This document shows, piece by piece, positions 10,306 to 19,308 of a stretch of DNA of 64,000 nt. This DNA is from an uncultured Bacteroidota bacterium (lineage in GTDB: Bacteria; Bacteroidota; Bacteroidia; Bacteroidales; VadinHA17): contig CAIMVD010000372.1 in the NCBI GenBank assembly GCA_903844815.1, forward strand, positions 1 to 64,000, read 5' to 3'. The notes below the pieces were generated by a model, which did no database searches, had not been told where the DNA came from, and was given only the letters and a program-made list of their open reading frames with translations. The translations under genes were made by a program, and so were the position numbers. Numbering within the stretch: the first letter of the stretch is position 1; each line of letters starts with the position of its first letter.

Positions 10306-11222
10306 TGATTAAAGGATTAATTGAGGAGCTGCATCAGAAGGGGATACAGGTTTCTTTCGCGGGAACAAAGCTTAAATACAGGGGGCCACAGGAGCATATA
10401 ACCCCGGAACTGATAGAAAAGCTTAAACAAAACAAGGGTAAGCTTTTAAAGTATTACTGGCCTGAGGAGTTTACGAATCTGATGCCGATAAATACTGAAG
10501 GTACTAAAAAACCCCTGTTTATTGTACATGGTGATAATGCTAATTATATAATAAGCGAGCATCTTGGACCCGACCAGCCTGTTTTTGGTTTTTTCCATCC
10601 CGGCTCCGACGGAGAGAAGATACCTTTCAATACTGTCGAAGAGATGGCATCTGATTACCTTTCAAAGGTTAAAGCAATTAGCCCGACAGGACCCTATTTC
10701 ATGATTGGTTTTTCTTATGGGGGCGTACTCGCTTTCGATATGGCAGTAAGGCTGCAAAAAGAGGGACAGGAAGTTCCCCTTCTTGTAATCATTGATAGCA
10801 TTAGCCCATTTGCTAAGGAGCCAATAAAGTGGGAAAAGAGCCTGTATATGATAATCAGGAAGAATATTCTCAGGCCGCCAAGGATAAAATTGAAACGGCT
10901 AAGGAAACTTCTGATATGCAAATGGTATATTTTCAGGAAGAAGCCTGTTCCCGCAGAGAGGAGGAAAGATTATATGTATATCAAGTACATTGGAATGACA
11001 AAAAAATATTCTCCCGAAAAGTTCAAGGGTGATATTCTGCTTTTCAGATCTACAAAAAATCCTTCCACACACAAACATCTCGGCTGGGAAACTCTTGTTG
11101 ACAATATCAAAGTTGTTGAAATTGAAGGAAAGCACCTTGAAATGTTTATTGGCAAGGAAAGAAGTGAGATCCTTGCAACCGAGATTGAAAAGTATATGAA
11201 GATGAATAATATCGGAAAATAG
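10302..11222 (+). CDS. Thioesterase with N-terminal TubC-type docking domain
   Basis: 306-residue alpha/beta hydrolase of the NRPS thioesterase family. The nucleophile is Ser138 in GFSYGG, with Asp165 (IIDS) and His278 (GKHLEMF) as the likely rest of the triad. Residues 1-52 resemble the TubC N-terminal docking domain: a helix, GIQVSFAGTKLKYRGP as the small sheet, then ITPELIEKLKQNKGKLLKYY. That domain normally mediates contacts between megasynthase subunits. Stand-alone type II thioesterases do not usually carry it. The gene overlaps the NRPS stop by 4 bp. I infer that it docks to the synthetase and releases the finished peptide; an editing role is the alternative. Confidence 0.85.
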   Translation: MMIKGLIEELHQKGIQVSFAGTKLKYRGPQEHITPELIEKLKQNKGKLLKYYWPEEFTNLMPINTEGTKKPLFIVHGDNANYIISEHLGPDQPVFGFFHPGSDGEKIPFNTVEEMASDYLSKVKAISPTGPYFMIGFSYGGVLAFDMAVRLQKEGQEVPLLVIIDSISPFAKEPIKWEKSLYMIIRKNILRPPRIKLKRLRKLLICKWYIFRKKPVPAERRKDYMYIKYIGMTKKYSPEKFKGDILLFRSTKNPSTHKHLGWETLVDNIKVVEIEGKHLEMFIGKERSEILATEIEKYMKMNNIGK

Positions 11223-11236
11223 CACTGATTATTAAA

Positions 11237-12025
11237 ATGCTCTTAAATAACCATTCTGATTGTATCAGGTGCTATTTTGACCCGGTTCCCGCTGTTAAAC
11301 CGTTAAAGATTACAGGTACACTTGATGTCTTTTTTGCGGAGACCAAGGATTTGGTTGAAGCATATTCAAGTCTGAAACTAAATATCGGAAAAGATGAACA
11401 GGACAGGGCTGATAAATTTGTTCACGAAAAAGACAGAGCTACCTATGTTTCATGCCATGCGATTCTCCGTCTCTTACTTTCCCGAAAACTTAATGTTAGC
11501 CCTCTCGAAATTATCTACCTGAACGGAGTCTACAATAAGCCGAAACTGCCCGAAGACCCGATATTCTTTAACATAACACATACAGGAGAAGCTTTTGCAA
11601 TAGTAATTTCGGATAGTTTTGAAGCGGGTATTGATATGGAATCAATAAACCGCGAGATGAATTTCAGGGGTATAATAAAGAGTTTTTTCAGTAAAAGTGA
11701 GAGTGAGTTTATCCTCGAAGAACCTGATAAAGCCTCTGACAGGTTTTTTAAGTTATGGACACGTAAGGAAGCCTTTCTTAAAGCTTTGGGAACCGGGATT
11801 GCTGACAATCTTCAGGGTGTAGAGGTATCAGGAAATGAGAATCATATTCGTAAGGAATCATTTGAGAACCTTGTTCCTGTGTCAGTTTTGAGGGAACATT
11901 ATATTTATTCATTTGAATATTTGCACTATGTCCTGAGCATTGCGGTACCTTATGAGTCGGAAATAATCTTCCACCACCTGTCCGGATCCAGCATTTTTTC
12001 AATTTTCAATAAAAGAATTTTATGA
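11237..12025 (+). CDS. 4'-phosphopantetheinyl transferase, Sfp type
   Basis: 262 residues. It would convert the NRPS carrier proteins from apo to holo form by transferring phosphopantetheine from CoA. Family signatures are GIDME at 131-135 (magnesium-binding acidic residues) and FKLWTRKEAFLKALGTG around 171-187 (W-x-x-K-E-A). FNITHTGEAFAI at 111-122 corresponds to the substrate-binding NxSHS-like segment. Length and the two-lobed layout fit the Sfp/Gsp branch rather than AcpS. It starts 14 bp after the thioesterase and overlaps the flippase start by 4 bp (ATGA), so it belongs to the NRPS operon. Confidence 0.92.
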   Translation: MLLNNHSDCIRCYFDPVPAVKPLKITGTLDVFFAETKDLVEAYSSLKLNIGKDEQDRADKFVHEKDRATYVSCHAILRLLLSRKLNVSPLEIIYLNGVYNKPKLPEDPIFFNITHTGEAFAIVISDSFEAGIDMESINREMNFRGIIKSFFSKSESEFILEEPDKASDRFFKLWTRKEAFLKALGTGIADNLQGVEVSGNENHIRKESFENLVPVSVLREHYIYSFEYLHYVLSIAVPYESEIIFHHLSGSSIFSIFNKRIL

Positions 12026-13569
12026 AATCAGCCAGCAGAGTAATAAAAAACACAGGATTTCTTTATGGAAAAATGGTCTTTACCATTTTTATAGCATTAT
12101 ATTCTACCAGGCTTATTCTCAATGCTCTCGGGAAGGAAGATTACGGAGTTTTCACTCTGGTGGCAGGGGTGATCAGCATGCTCTCCTTCATAAACGGGGC
12201 AATGATAATTGCTACCCAGAGGTATCTGTCAATTTCGCTTGGGGCAGGCGACAAGGAGAGAACCAAGGAAGTCTTCAGCGCAAGTGTTGTACTTCACCTT
12301 ATTATAGGAGTATTCATTGTCATTGCTCTCGAAATAGCAGGATTATTTATTGACAAACTTAATATACCAGCTGAGAGTCTGGGAACTGCAAAGACCATAT
12401 TCCACTTCATGGTTATCAGCACCTTCTTCACAATAAATGCTGTACCTTATGATGCCTCAATAAACTCCCATGAGAATATGCTCTTCGATGCCATTGCAGG
12501 TGTTTTTGAAGCGACAATGAAACTTCTTATCGCTGTATTTCTTGTTTATCACGATAGCAACAGGCTTATACTCTATGGTCTGCTGATTGCTTCTCTCACA
12601 ATTCTGATCAGGGTAATTAAAAGTATTTACTGTTACAGGAAGTATGAAGAGGTAAGAGTAAAGATAAAATCACATATAAATATTGGTTTGCTCAAGGAAA
12701 TGGTATCCTTTGCAGGGTGGAACCTTTTCGGACTCTTCTGCACCGTTTTAAAGAATCAGGGGCTTGCCCTGCTTTTGAACCTGTTCTTTGGCATAGTTGT
12801 GAATGCAGCTTATGGAGTTGCTAATCAGGTTAATGCTAATATCAGGGCATTTTCATCCAATATGTTAAAGGCTCTTATGCCCCAGATCACAAAAAGCGAA
12901 GGTAGCGGTGACAGGCAAAGAATGCTGCGCCTGGCAGTTTTCGCTTGCAAAACTTCTTTTTTTCTTCTTGCTTTTTTCTCAATACCCATAATTGTTGAGA
13001 TGCCGTTTGTAATGAAAGTGTGGCTTAAAACTGTACCGGAAAATGCAGTGGTTTTTTGTCAGCTGATACTCCTGCTCACAATGATGTACCAGATAACAAT
13101 CGGAACAATGGCTGCCGTAACATCGGTAGGAAAAATAAAATCCTTCCAGATAGCAGTTGGGGCACTTGAGATTTTTAATCTTCCACTAGCCTTTATGCTT
13201 CTTAAAATGGGTTTGCCAGCTTATTCTGTCTTTATTGGTTCACTTTTTATGGAACTTATTGCCAGCGGAATCAGGATCTGGTTTGCGCATAAGATTGCAG
13301 GTCTCGATATCAGGGACTTTGTTGTGAATACATGGCTGAGATCGATCGGGGCTGCAGCTTTTACGGCGCTCGCCGCATATATAATCAGTCTATTACTTCC
13401 CCAGGGATTTGCAAGGGCTATTCTTGTTGGGATCACAACCACATTATCAATTATGCTACTGCTGAGATTTTTTGTATTATCACAGTTTGAGATCGGTAAA
13501 ATCAGGGAAATGGCTATTGCGGTTTATAATAAACTCCGTAAAAAACCACTGCCGGCCGGAACGATATGA
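12022..13569 (+). CDS. Wzx/MATE-like polysaccharide flippase family protein
   Basis: 515-residue polytopic membrane protein with about a dozen hydrophobic segments from residue 10 to the C-terminus, resembling the Bacteroidota Wzx-like branch of the MOP exporter superfamily. Such proteins flip lipid-linked oligosaccharides across the inner membrane. The start overlaps the phosphopantetheinyl transferase stop (ATGA), so it is co-translated with the peptide operon, while the polysaccharide genes begin 305 bp downstream. It may therefore serve the exopolysaccharide pathway (no other flippase is visible there), the peptide, or both. The polar C-terminal tail KLRKKPLPAGTI is basic. Confidence 0.85.
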   Translation: MKSASRVIKNTGFLYGKMVFTIFIALYSTRLILNALGKEDYGVFTLVAGVISMLSFINGAMIIATQRYLSISLGAGDKERTKEVFSASVVLHLIIGVFIVIALEIAGLFIDKLNIPAESLGTAKTIFHFMVISTFFTINAVPYDASINSHENMLFDAIAGVFEATMKLLIAVFLVYHDSNRLILYGLLIASLTILIRVIKSIYCYRKYEEVRVKIKSHINIGLLKEMVSFAGWNLFGLFCTVLKNQGLALLLNLFFGIVVNAAYGVANQVNANIRAFSSNMLKALMPQITKSEGSGDRQRMLRLAVFACKTSFFLLAFFSIPIIVEMPFVMKVWLKTVPENAVVFCQLILLLTMMYQITIGTMAAVTSVGKIKSFQIAVGALEIFNLPLAFMLLKMGLPAYSVFIGSLFMELIASGIRIWFAHKIAGLDIRDFVVNTWLRSIGAAAFTALAAYIISLLLPQGFARAILVGITTTLSIMLLLRFFVLSQFEIGKIREMAIAVYNKLRKKPLPAGTI

Positions 13570-13874
13570 TAATTAAATAATGTTTAAACAGGGAAGAATG
13601 GTGTTTTTTTAGTAGATCTTTGGTTTGCGCAAATGGTCAGCCTGTCAATCATTTTTCCTCACTAATCAAAAAGGCAGGCTTCCAGGCATAGGAATACGGA
13701 TTTTTTTGCATAAAATTGTAGTAGCTATTTTTATGGGAAGAATCATTAAATCATAGTTTGAAAAGATTAACTTTAGGAATGCAGTTCAGGTCAGGTTGTT
13801 CAGGAACAACTATCCCGATCGAAACTAATTTTCCAAAAACAGATAGTATATTTTTAACTAAATAAATTAACACA
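13570..13874 (+). other. Intergenic region ahead of the exopolysaccharide genes
   Basis: 305 bp without a credible gene. It contains a perfect 7-bp dyad at 13795-13810, annotated separately, and a -7-like box TATATTTT at 13847-13854 (7 of 8 against TANNTTTG) with no clear -33 element. A weak inverted repeat of AGCCTG/CAGGCT with a long loop lies near 13650-13680. A promoter for the genes from 13875 on is likely here but is not resolved. Confidence 0.5.
13795..13810. promoter_or_regulatory. Perfect inverted repeat, possible operator
   Basis: GTTGTTC-AG-GAACAAC is a perfect 7-bp dyad with a 2-bp centre. It lies 64 bp upstream of the dehydrogenase start and just upstream of the likely promoter region. 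Geometry fits a dimeric regulator site. The regulator is unknown. Confidence 0.4.
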
Positions 13875-15176
13875 ATGAAAATCAGTATCTTTGGTCTTGG
13901 GTATGTTGGATGCGTCAGCCTCGGATGCCTTGCACAGAATGGCAATCAGATTATTGGAGTAGATGTGGAGCCATTGAAAGTCGACCTTATAAATCAGGGT
14001 AAACCTACAATTATTGAGAAAGATATAGACAATATAATTGCCGAGCAGCATTCGCTTGGCAGGATAAGGGCCACAGCAAATGTGTACGAGGCCGTTAATG
14101 AAACTGAGATTTCAATAATCTGTGTCGGTACCCCATCGGGCCCGGAAGGTCACCTGAATCTTGATTATATCTTCAAGACTGCTCAACAGATAGGTGAGGT
14201 TCTTAAAGAAAAAGATGGTTTTCATGTTGTTGCCATCCGTTCAACGGTCCTTCCCGGTACTAATATGAAAGTCGGTGCTATGATAGAAGAGGCTTCCGGG
14301 AAAAAAAGAAATGTCGATTTCTCCGTTGTCTCAAATCCTGAATTCCTTCGTGAGGGTACTGCAGTGGCCGATTATTACAATCCTCCGTATACGGTTATTG
14401 GTTCCGATAACGAAAAGGCAAAGCAAATCATGACAGAGGTATACTCGCAGGTGGGCGGATCGATGGAGATTGTCGATATTCCGGTTGCCGAACTTATAAA
14501 ATATATAAATAATTCATACCATGCCCTTAAGGTGGTTTTTGGAAACGAAGTTGGAAGCGTCTGTAAAAAGCTGGGCATCGATTCACATGAAGTAATGAGA
14601 CTCTTCTGCCTCGATACAAAACTGAATCTTTCGCCCTATTATTTCAAGCCCGGGTTTGCCTATGGCGGCTCGTGTCTGCCTAAAGACCTGAAAGCACTTA
14701 AGACCCTTGCACACGACAGCTATATCGATGTTCCTGTTATTAATTCAATCGAGGCAAGTAATACCCGTTCAAAAAATGCACTCCTTGAACTGATTCTTAA
14801 AAAAGGCAAAATGAAGGTTGGTGTAATGGGTATCAGTTTTAAGGCAGGGACCGATGATCTTCGTTACAGCCCTATTGTTGATGTTATTGAAAAACTCATC
14901 GGCAAAGGATATGAGGTAAAAGTCTTCGATAAGAATGTTCATGTATCAAGGCTTATTGGAAAGAACAAGAGCTTTATTAAGGAGTTCCTTCCCCATCTCG
15001 ACAATCTTCTTATTGAGGATATGCAGGAAGTTGCAGACTGGGCTGACCTCATTATACTCAATAACAGTGATAAGATGTACAGGGAGCTGAAAATCAGTGA
15101 TTCCAAAGCAATTGTCGACCTGGTCAGGTTCCCTGAATTCAAGGGTATGCCAGGGTATGAAGGGATCCTATGGTAG
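13875..15176 (+). CDS. algD: GDP-mannose 6-dehydrogenase (AlgD-like)
   Basis: 433 residues, close to the 436 of Pseudomonas AlgD. It oxidises a nucleotide sugar C6 to a uronic acid with two NAD+. The N-terminal Rossmann motif is FGLGYVG (6-12), followed by the middle-domain NPEFLREGTA, and the catalytic Cys267 lies in GGSCLPKD. The CLPKD form and the opening KISIFGLGYVG match GDP-mannose dehydrogenases rather than UDP-glucose dehydrogenases, which usually have CFPKD and start with a GTGYVG motif. GDP-mannuronate is thus the likely product, the precursor of alginate-type polymers. It is the first gene of the exopolysaccharide run. Substrate assignment is by motif only. Confidence 0.85.
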   Translation: MKISIFGLGYVGCVSLGCLAQNGNQIIGVDVEPLKVDLINQGKPTIIEKDIDNIIAEQHSLGRIRATANVYEAVNETEISIICVGTPSGPEGHLNLDYIFKTAQQIGEVLKEKDGFHVVAIRSTVLPGTNMKVGAMIEEASGKKRNVDFSVVSNPEFLREGTAVADYYNPPYTVIGSDNEKAKQIMTEVYSQVGGSMEIVDIPVAELIKYINNSYHALKVVFGNEVGSVCKKLGIDSHEVMRLFCLDTKLNLSPYYFKPGFAYGGSCLPKDLKALKTLAHDSYIDVPVINSIEASNTRSKNALLELILKKGKMKVGVMGISFKAGTDDLRYSPIVDVIEKLIGKGYEVKVFDKNVHVSRLIGKNKSFIKEFLPHLDNLLIEDMQEVADWADLIILNNSDKMYRELKISDSKAIVDLVRFPEFKGMPGYEGILW

Positions 15177-15189
15177 ATAGAGGTATATT

Positions 15190-16101
15190 ATGAGCGGATT
15201 AAAAGATACAATTAAAAAAGCGGGTCTGAAAAGCTTAAGGAGACTTTTTTCTTCATCTCTTCAGAGGAGGTTGGGGTATCCGGAGAATACAAAATTGCTC
15301 ATAATCCATGCCGATGATTTAGGATTGACTGAAACCGAGAATGCGGCCAGTATCGAAGCGCTCGAAAAAGGTGTTGTCAACTCGGGAAGTATTATGGTGC
15401 CATGCAGAGGTTATAATGAGATAATTAAGTATGCATCAAACCATCCCGAAAAGGATCTGGGCGTTCATCTGACCCTGACTAGCGAATGGGACGCATATAA
15501 ATGGGGTCCGGTTTCATCCCGTGAAAATATTAAAAGCCTGATTGACGACAATGGTTTTTTCCTGCCTGATAAGAAGGGCATGGTTAAAAAAGCTTTATCC
15601 GGAGAAATCGAAAAGGAGCTTCGCGCTCAGATTGACCGACTGCTAAGTGATTCCATTGATATTACTCATCTTGATTCACACATGTTTGTTGCATTTGCTC
15701 CAAAAGTGCTGAAAATATATGCTAAACTCGGAAAAGAATACAGGGTACCAGTGCTGCTTACCAATGATATACCTGTAAAATATCTTCTTTCGCCGCGTCT
15801 CATCGCTGTTGACAAGTTATTATATGCCCGGAATGCCGATTTTAAAAACGGATTCACGGGTTTTTACAGTAATTTACTGAAATCACTTCAACCGGGTCTG
15901 AACTGCATCCTGGTTCATGTTGCTTATGATAACAGCGAGATGAAGGAGATGACAGGAAATGCAATAGGTTTTGGTTCGGCCTGGAGGCAGGCAGATTTTG
16001 ACTTTTTTACAGGAAATGAATCACGAAGGCTGCTCAAAGAAAATAATATTCAGCTTATAACCTGGAGGGAGATACGCGACAAACTGGTCAGGAAACCTTA
16101 A
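15190..16101 (+). CDS. YdjC/ChbG-family carbohydrate deacetylase
   Basis: 303 residues of the YdjC-like (ChbG/HpnK) family, metal-dependent deacetylases of N-acetylated sugars. The metal-site motifs are HADDLG (40-45) and THLDSH (159-164: His160, Asp162, His164). There is no signal peptide, so it acts in the cytoplasm, perhaps on a lipid-linked or nucleotide-sugar intermediate. It follows the dehydrogenase by 13 bp and precedes two glycosyltransferases, so it is very probably in the same operon. Confidence 0.85.
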   Translation: MSGLKDTIKKAGLKSLRRLFSSSLQRRLGYPENTKLLIIHADDLGLTETENAASIEALEKGVVNSGSIMVPCRGYNEIIKYASNHPEKDLGVHLTLTSEWDAYKWGPVSSRENIKSLIDDNGFFLPDKKGMVKKALSGEIEKELRAQIDRLLSDSIDITHLDSHMFVAFAPKVLKIYAKLGKEYRVPVLLTNDIPVKYLLSPRLIAVDKLLYARNADFKNGFTGFYSNLLKSLQPGLNCILVHVAYDNSEMKEMTGNAIGFGSAWRQADFDFFTGNESRRLLKENNIQLITWREIRDKLVRKP

Positions 16102-16168
16102 ATAGCCAGGCTTTTGGGTGAGTGTTTTATTTAAAGGCACAGGAGTAACGTTTAAACGAATTTTTTAT

Positions 16169-17062
16169 ATGACAATTTCAGTTTGCATCTGTACCAGGAA
16201 AAGGAAAGACGGTCTCAAACGGCTTCTTGAAAGCATCGAAGCATTGATTATTCCTGCCGGGGTGGAACTGAGTATCGTTATTGTAGAGAACGACTCTGAA
16301 AATTTTTCGGAATCCGTAGTCAGGGAATTTGCCGGGAACAGCCGGTTTAAGGTTGACTATTTCCTCGAAACAATGCAGGGTATTGTATATGCAAGGAACC
16401 GGTCGGTTGCCGAAGCCGGAAACTGTGATTTCTGTTGCTTTACCGATGATGACGAAATAGTTGCACCCGACTGGATTGCAGAACTTGTAAAGTGTCAGAC
16501 CGAGTTTGGAGCCGACGCAGTTGCCGGACCCACAATGCCTTCATTCACAAAGAAACTGCCTGTTTACATAACCAGTTTTCACCAGCCAAAAAATTATCCT
16601 TACGGAACAATAGTTGGTTCTGCCTTCACCGGCAACCTGCTTGTCAGAAAAAAGTACCTCGATATGATCGAAGGTCCGTTCGAACTGATGCTTAATTTTT
16701 CAGGAGGAGAGGACAGTTACCTTACAAAGCAGATAACTAAGCATGGTGGTGTAATCCGGTTTAATCCCAACGCACTCGCATCCGAAACTGTGCCTGAAGC
16801 AAGAACAACCGTAAAATATATTCTGAGGAGGAAGTTCAGGACGGCGAATACCGAACTTATTATATTGTCGATAAACGATAAGAATTTCACCAAACTCAAG
16901 GCCTTGCCCAGGCTGGTTCTCCGGTTCCTGAATGGCCTTTTTCTTTTGCTTCCTTACCTTGTTTTTGGTAAGGCCGATAAGCTTAAGGGATTGACCAAAA
17001 TGGCCAATGCGGTTGGCGGATTTGCTTTTGTATTCGGAAAACAAACTCAGTTTTACAGATAA
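16169..17062 (+). CDS. Glycosyltransferase family 2
   Basis: 297 residues from the ATG at 16169. A GTG at 16118 would add 17 residues that are not part of the fold, and the GT-A core begins immediately at TISVCICTRKR, so I prefer the ATG. The nucleotide-sugar/metal motif is TDDDE (aspartates 93-95). It ends in a hydrophobic stretch (LFLLLPYLVF) followed by a short amphipathic tail that may associate with the membrane. The next gene is a paralog of the same architecture, suggesting tandem duplication. The sugar donor cannot be read from sequence. Confidence 0.88.
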   Translation: MTISVCICTRKRKDGLKRLLESIEALIIPAGVELSIVIVENDSENFSESVVREFAGNSRFKVDYFLETMQGIVYARNRSVAEAGNCDFCCFTDDDEIVAPDWIAELVKCQTEFGADAVAGPTMPSFTKKLPVYITSFHQPKNYPYGTIVGSAFTGNLLVRKKYLDMIEGPFELMLNFSGGEDSYLTKQITKHGGVIRFNPNALASETVPEARTTVKYILRRKFRTANTELIILSINDKNFTKLKALPRLVLRFLNGLFLLLPYLVFGKADKLKGLTKMANAVGGFAFVFGKQTQFYR

Positions 17063-17076
17063 CAAGACCTGGCATA

Positions 17077-17985
17077 ATGAATAAAATAGTCATTTGTATA
17101 CCGACCTTCAAAAGGCCGGAGATGTTAAAGAAACTGGTGCTAAGTATAATTGAATGCAATATCGACGAATCACTGATAAGCAGCAGGAGTATCGTTATCG
17201 TTGATAATGATGCCGGAATGAGTGCTGAGGCAACCGTGGCGGGAATAATAGAAAATGAAGCAAAAGGAGTCGAAATAAACTATTCGGGTTTCCCTGCAAA
17301 GGGACTTGCAAACGTAAGGAATGAACTAATGAGAATAGGCCTGGCCCAAAATCCTCAATTCATTGTTTTCGTCGACGACGATGAATATGTTGTTGCTGAT
17401 TGGTTAAATGAGCTTGTTAAAACAATAGAATCGAATAATGGTGATATGGCTATGGGGCCTATCGATTCTATTGTAGGGAAGGATATACCTCCCTATATAT
17501 CATGCTGGCTCCAAAGGGAGAACTATTTAAATAATACAAGGCAATATTTCATACGTACCGGGAATCTTATTATCAGGGTAGCATCGCTTCTGGAAAAGAA
17601 TGTCTGGTTTGATCCCCGGTTTAATAAGACCGGAGGTGAGGATTCATTTTTTGGCCTTCAGATGATAAAGAAGGGAGCCAAAATTTTCTGGGCTTCAAAA
17701 GCTGTTGTTTGCGAAGCTGTTCCCGATGACAGAGCCAACTTAAAATGGCTGTCTGCAAGGTATTATAACGGAGCTAATAAGTTTACTTTCATTCTTAAGC
17801 TTGAGAGGAACAGGTTGAAAATGGCCAGAAAAATAGCTGTAAGCCTCATTTATATCGTGGCAGGTTTTTTTGGTCTGATTCTTATTTTTTTCCCAATAAC
17901 AAAAAGATACATGGGGCTTTTGAAACTGTCGGAAGGACTGGGAGGGATTGCCGGATTTTTGAGCCTTCGTTATAATGAGTATTAA
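17077..17985 (+). CDS. Glycosyltransferase family 2 (tandem paralog)
   Basis: 302 residues with GT-A start KIVICIPTFKRPEML and the DxD-type motif VDDDEY (aspartates 100-102). A C-terminal transmembrane segment (VSLIYIVAGFFGLILIFF) implies anchoring at the inner membrane, where lipid-linked repeat units are assembled. It shares the DDDE-(4)-DW pattern and layout with the preceding gene, 14 bp upstream. A long inverted repeat follows at 17994-18056. Confidence 0.88.
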   Translation: MNKIVICIPTFKRPEMLKKLVLSIIECNIDESLISSRSIVIVDNDAGMSAEATVAGIIENEAKGVEINYSGFPAKGLANVRNELMRIGLAQNPQFIVFVDDDEYVVADWLNELVKTIESNNGDMAMGPIDSIVGKDIPPYISCWLQRENYLNNTRQYFIRTGNLIIRVASLLEKNVWFDPRFNKTGGEDSFFGLQMIKKGAKIFWASKAVVCEAVPDDRANLKWLSARYYNGANKFTFILKLERNRLKMARKIAVSLIYIVAGFFGLILIFFPITKRYMGLLKLSEGLGGIAGFLSLRYNEY

Positions 17986-17993
17986 TGCACTTA

Positions 17994-18056
17994 CCAAAGG
18001 TTTAAGTTTTTTAGGTATTATTGTATAGGATTTGACCCTGACATAAAAACCTTTGG
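17994..18056 (+). terminator. 10-bp inverted repeat with long loop, possible terminator
   Basis: CCAAAGGTTT (17994-18003) pairs perfectly with AAACCTTTGG (18047-18056) across 43 nt and is followed by the T-rich ATTTTTAACTTTTTT. It could terminate or attenuate transcription between two glycosyltransferase genes. The large loop makes a classical intrinsic terminator less certain. Confidence 0.35.
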
Positions 18057-18106
18057 ATTTTTAACTTTTTTGCGATGTTACGGTTTTAAGACCGGATGAT
18101 AGTTTA

Positions 18107-19252
18107 ATGAAAACTCACTGCCAGATGAAACTGATAATATTACATTCCATTTTACCAGCATACAGGAAGGATTTCTTTGAAACACTCAGTAAACAATTAA
18201 AGGTTAAAGACATTGATCTGACAGTGATGCACGGGACGAGTACCTTTAAACAGATCAATTCCGATACAAATCCCGGGTATGCTGCGCTGCCAATGCCTAC
18301 TAAGGAGTTTAATCCCTTTGGATTCAGGCTTGTATGGTGGAAGGGGACCTTCAGTCAGATAAGAAAGATCGATCCGGATATGCTGATAATACTTTTTAAC
18401 CCGGGTAATATCTCCTTCTGGCTCGTTCAGTTATATGCCTACTTTAAAAAAATCAAGATTGGCCTGTGGAGCAACGGGTCAGTAAGAAAAGAAATAACAG
18501 GAGTTAAGAAAAATGTAAGGGAATTTTTCCTGAATTTCTTCCTCCGGCGTGCAAAAGTGCATCTGTGCTATGGTTCCCGATATAAAAAAGAGCTGTTGGC
18601 TATGGGGTTTAGCGAATCTGAAATATTTGTGGCGCAGAATACAATAAATGTCGAAAAGATAATGGCATTTTGTGAAGGCAAAAAGCGTGATCCGTCGGCA
18701 GATAAAATAAATTTCCTCTCAGTAGGTGTTCTGATACGGGATAAAAACACAGATCTTTCAATCAAGGCAATCGCAAGGTTAGTACGGGAGGGTTATAATG
18801 CCAGTTATACAATTGTTGGTAAGGGAAAAATACTTGAAGAATTACGTTCACTTGTTGTGGAAGAAAAAATGGAAGAGCATATCTTCCTGCCAGGATACAA
18901 ATCAGATGAAGAAATTTCGGCCTGTTTCCTGAATGCTGATGTTTTCATGATGCCGGGCGTTGGAGGCCTTGCAGTGAATGAGGCTATGGCCTATGGCTTG
19001 CCGATTCTTTCCACTGTTGCCGACGGCACAATACTCGATCTTCTTGAAGACGGCAGAAATGGTTTCTTCTTTGACCAATATCCTTCACTTGAAAATGTCT
19101 ATGATGTATGCAAAAAAACACTTCAGAAAAGCAAAACTGAACTGATTGAAATGGGTGAGCAGAGCAGGCAGATGGTTAAAGAAAGGGCTACATTGCAAAA
19201 TATGGTTGACAATTTTGAGAAGGCGATCATCTTTACAAGAGATTTTAAATAA
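18107..19252 (+). CDS. Glycosyltransferase family 4 (GT-B fold)
   Basis: 381 residues. The N-terminal half starts MKLIILHSILPAYRKDFFE. The C-terminal Rossmann half starts at FLSVGVLIRDKN and contains GVGGLAVNEAMAYGLPIL, the E-x7-type donor-binding segment of GT4 enzymes. A second in-frame ATG at 18125 would give 375 residues beginning exactly at the first strand and is an equally good start. It adds a sugar from a nucleotide donor to the growing repeat unit; neither donor nor acceptor is known. Confidence 0.88.
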   Translation: MKTHCQMKLIILHSILPAYRKDFFETLSKQLKVKDIDLTVMHGTSTFKQINSDTNPGYAALPMPTKEFNPFGFRLVWWKGTFSQIRKIDPDMLIILFNPGNISFWLVQLYAYFKKIKIGLWSNGSVRKEITGVKKNVREFFLNFFLRRAKVHLCYGSRYKKELLAMGFSESEIFVAQNTINVEKIMAFCEGKKRDPSADKINFLSVGVLIRDKNTDLSIKAIARLVREGYNASYTIVGKGKILEELRSLVVEEKMEEHIFLPGYKSDEEISACFLNADVFMMPGVGGLAVNEAMAYGLPILSTVADGTILDLLEDGRNGFFFDQYPSLENVYDVCKKTLQKSKTELIEMGEQSRQMVKERATLQNMVDNFEKAIIFTRDFK

Positions 19253-19308
19253 CAGAAACCCAATAGCAAAAGAAGTAAAAGATCACAAAAGAAAATTTAA
19301 ATACAAGC

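Noticed and set aside
13888..13900. TATCTTTG match to the -7 box
   Set aside because: It lies inside the first codons of the dehydrogenase gene and is most simply coding sequence.
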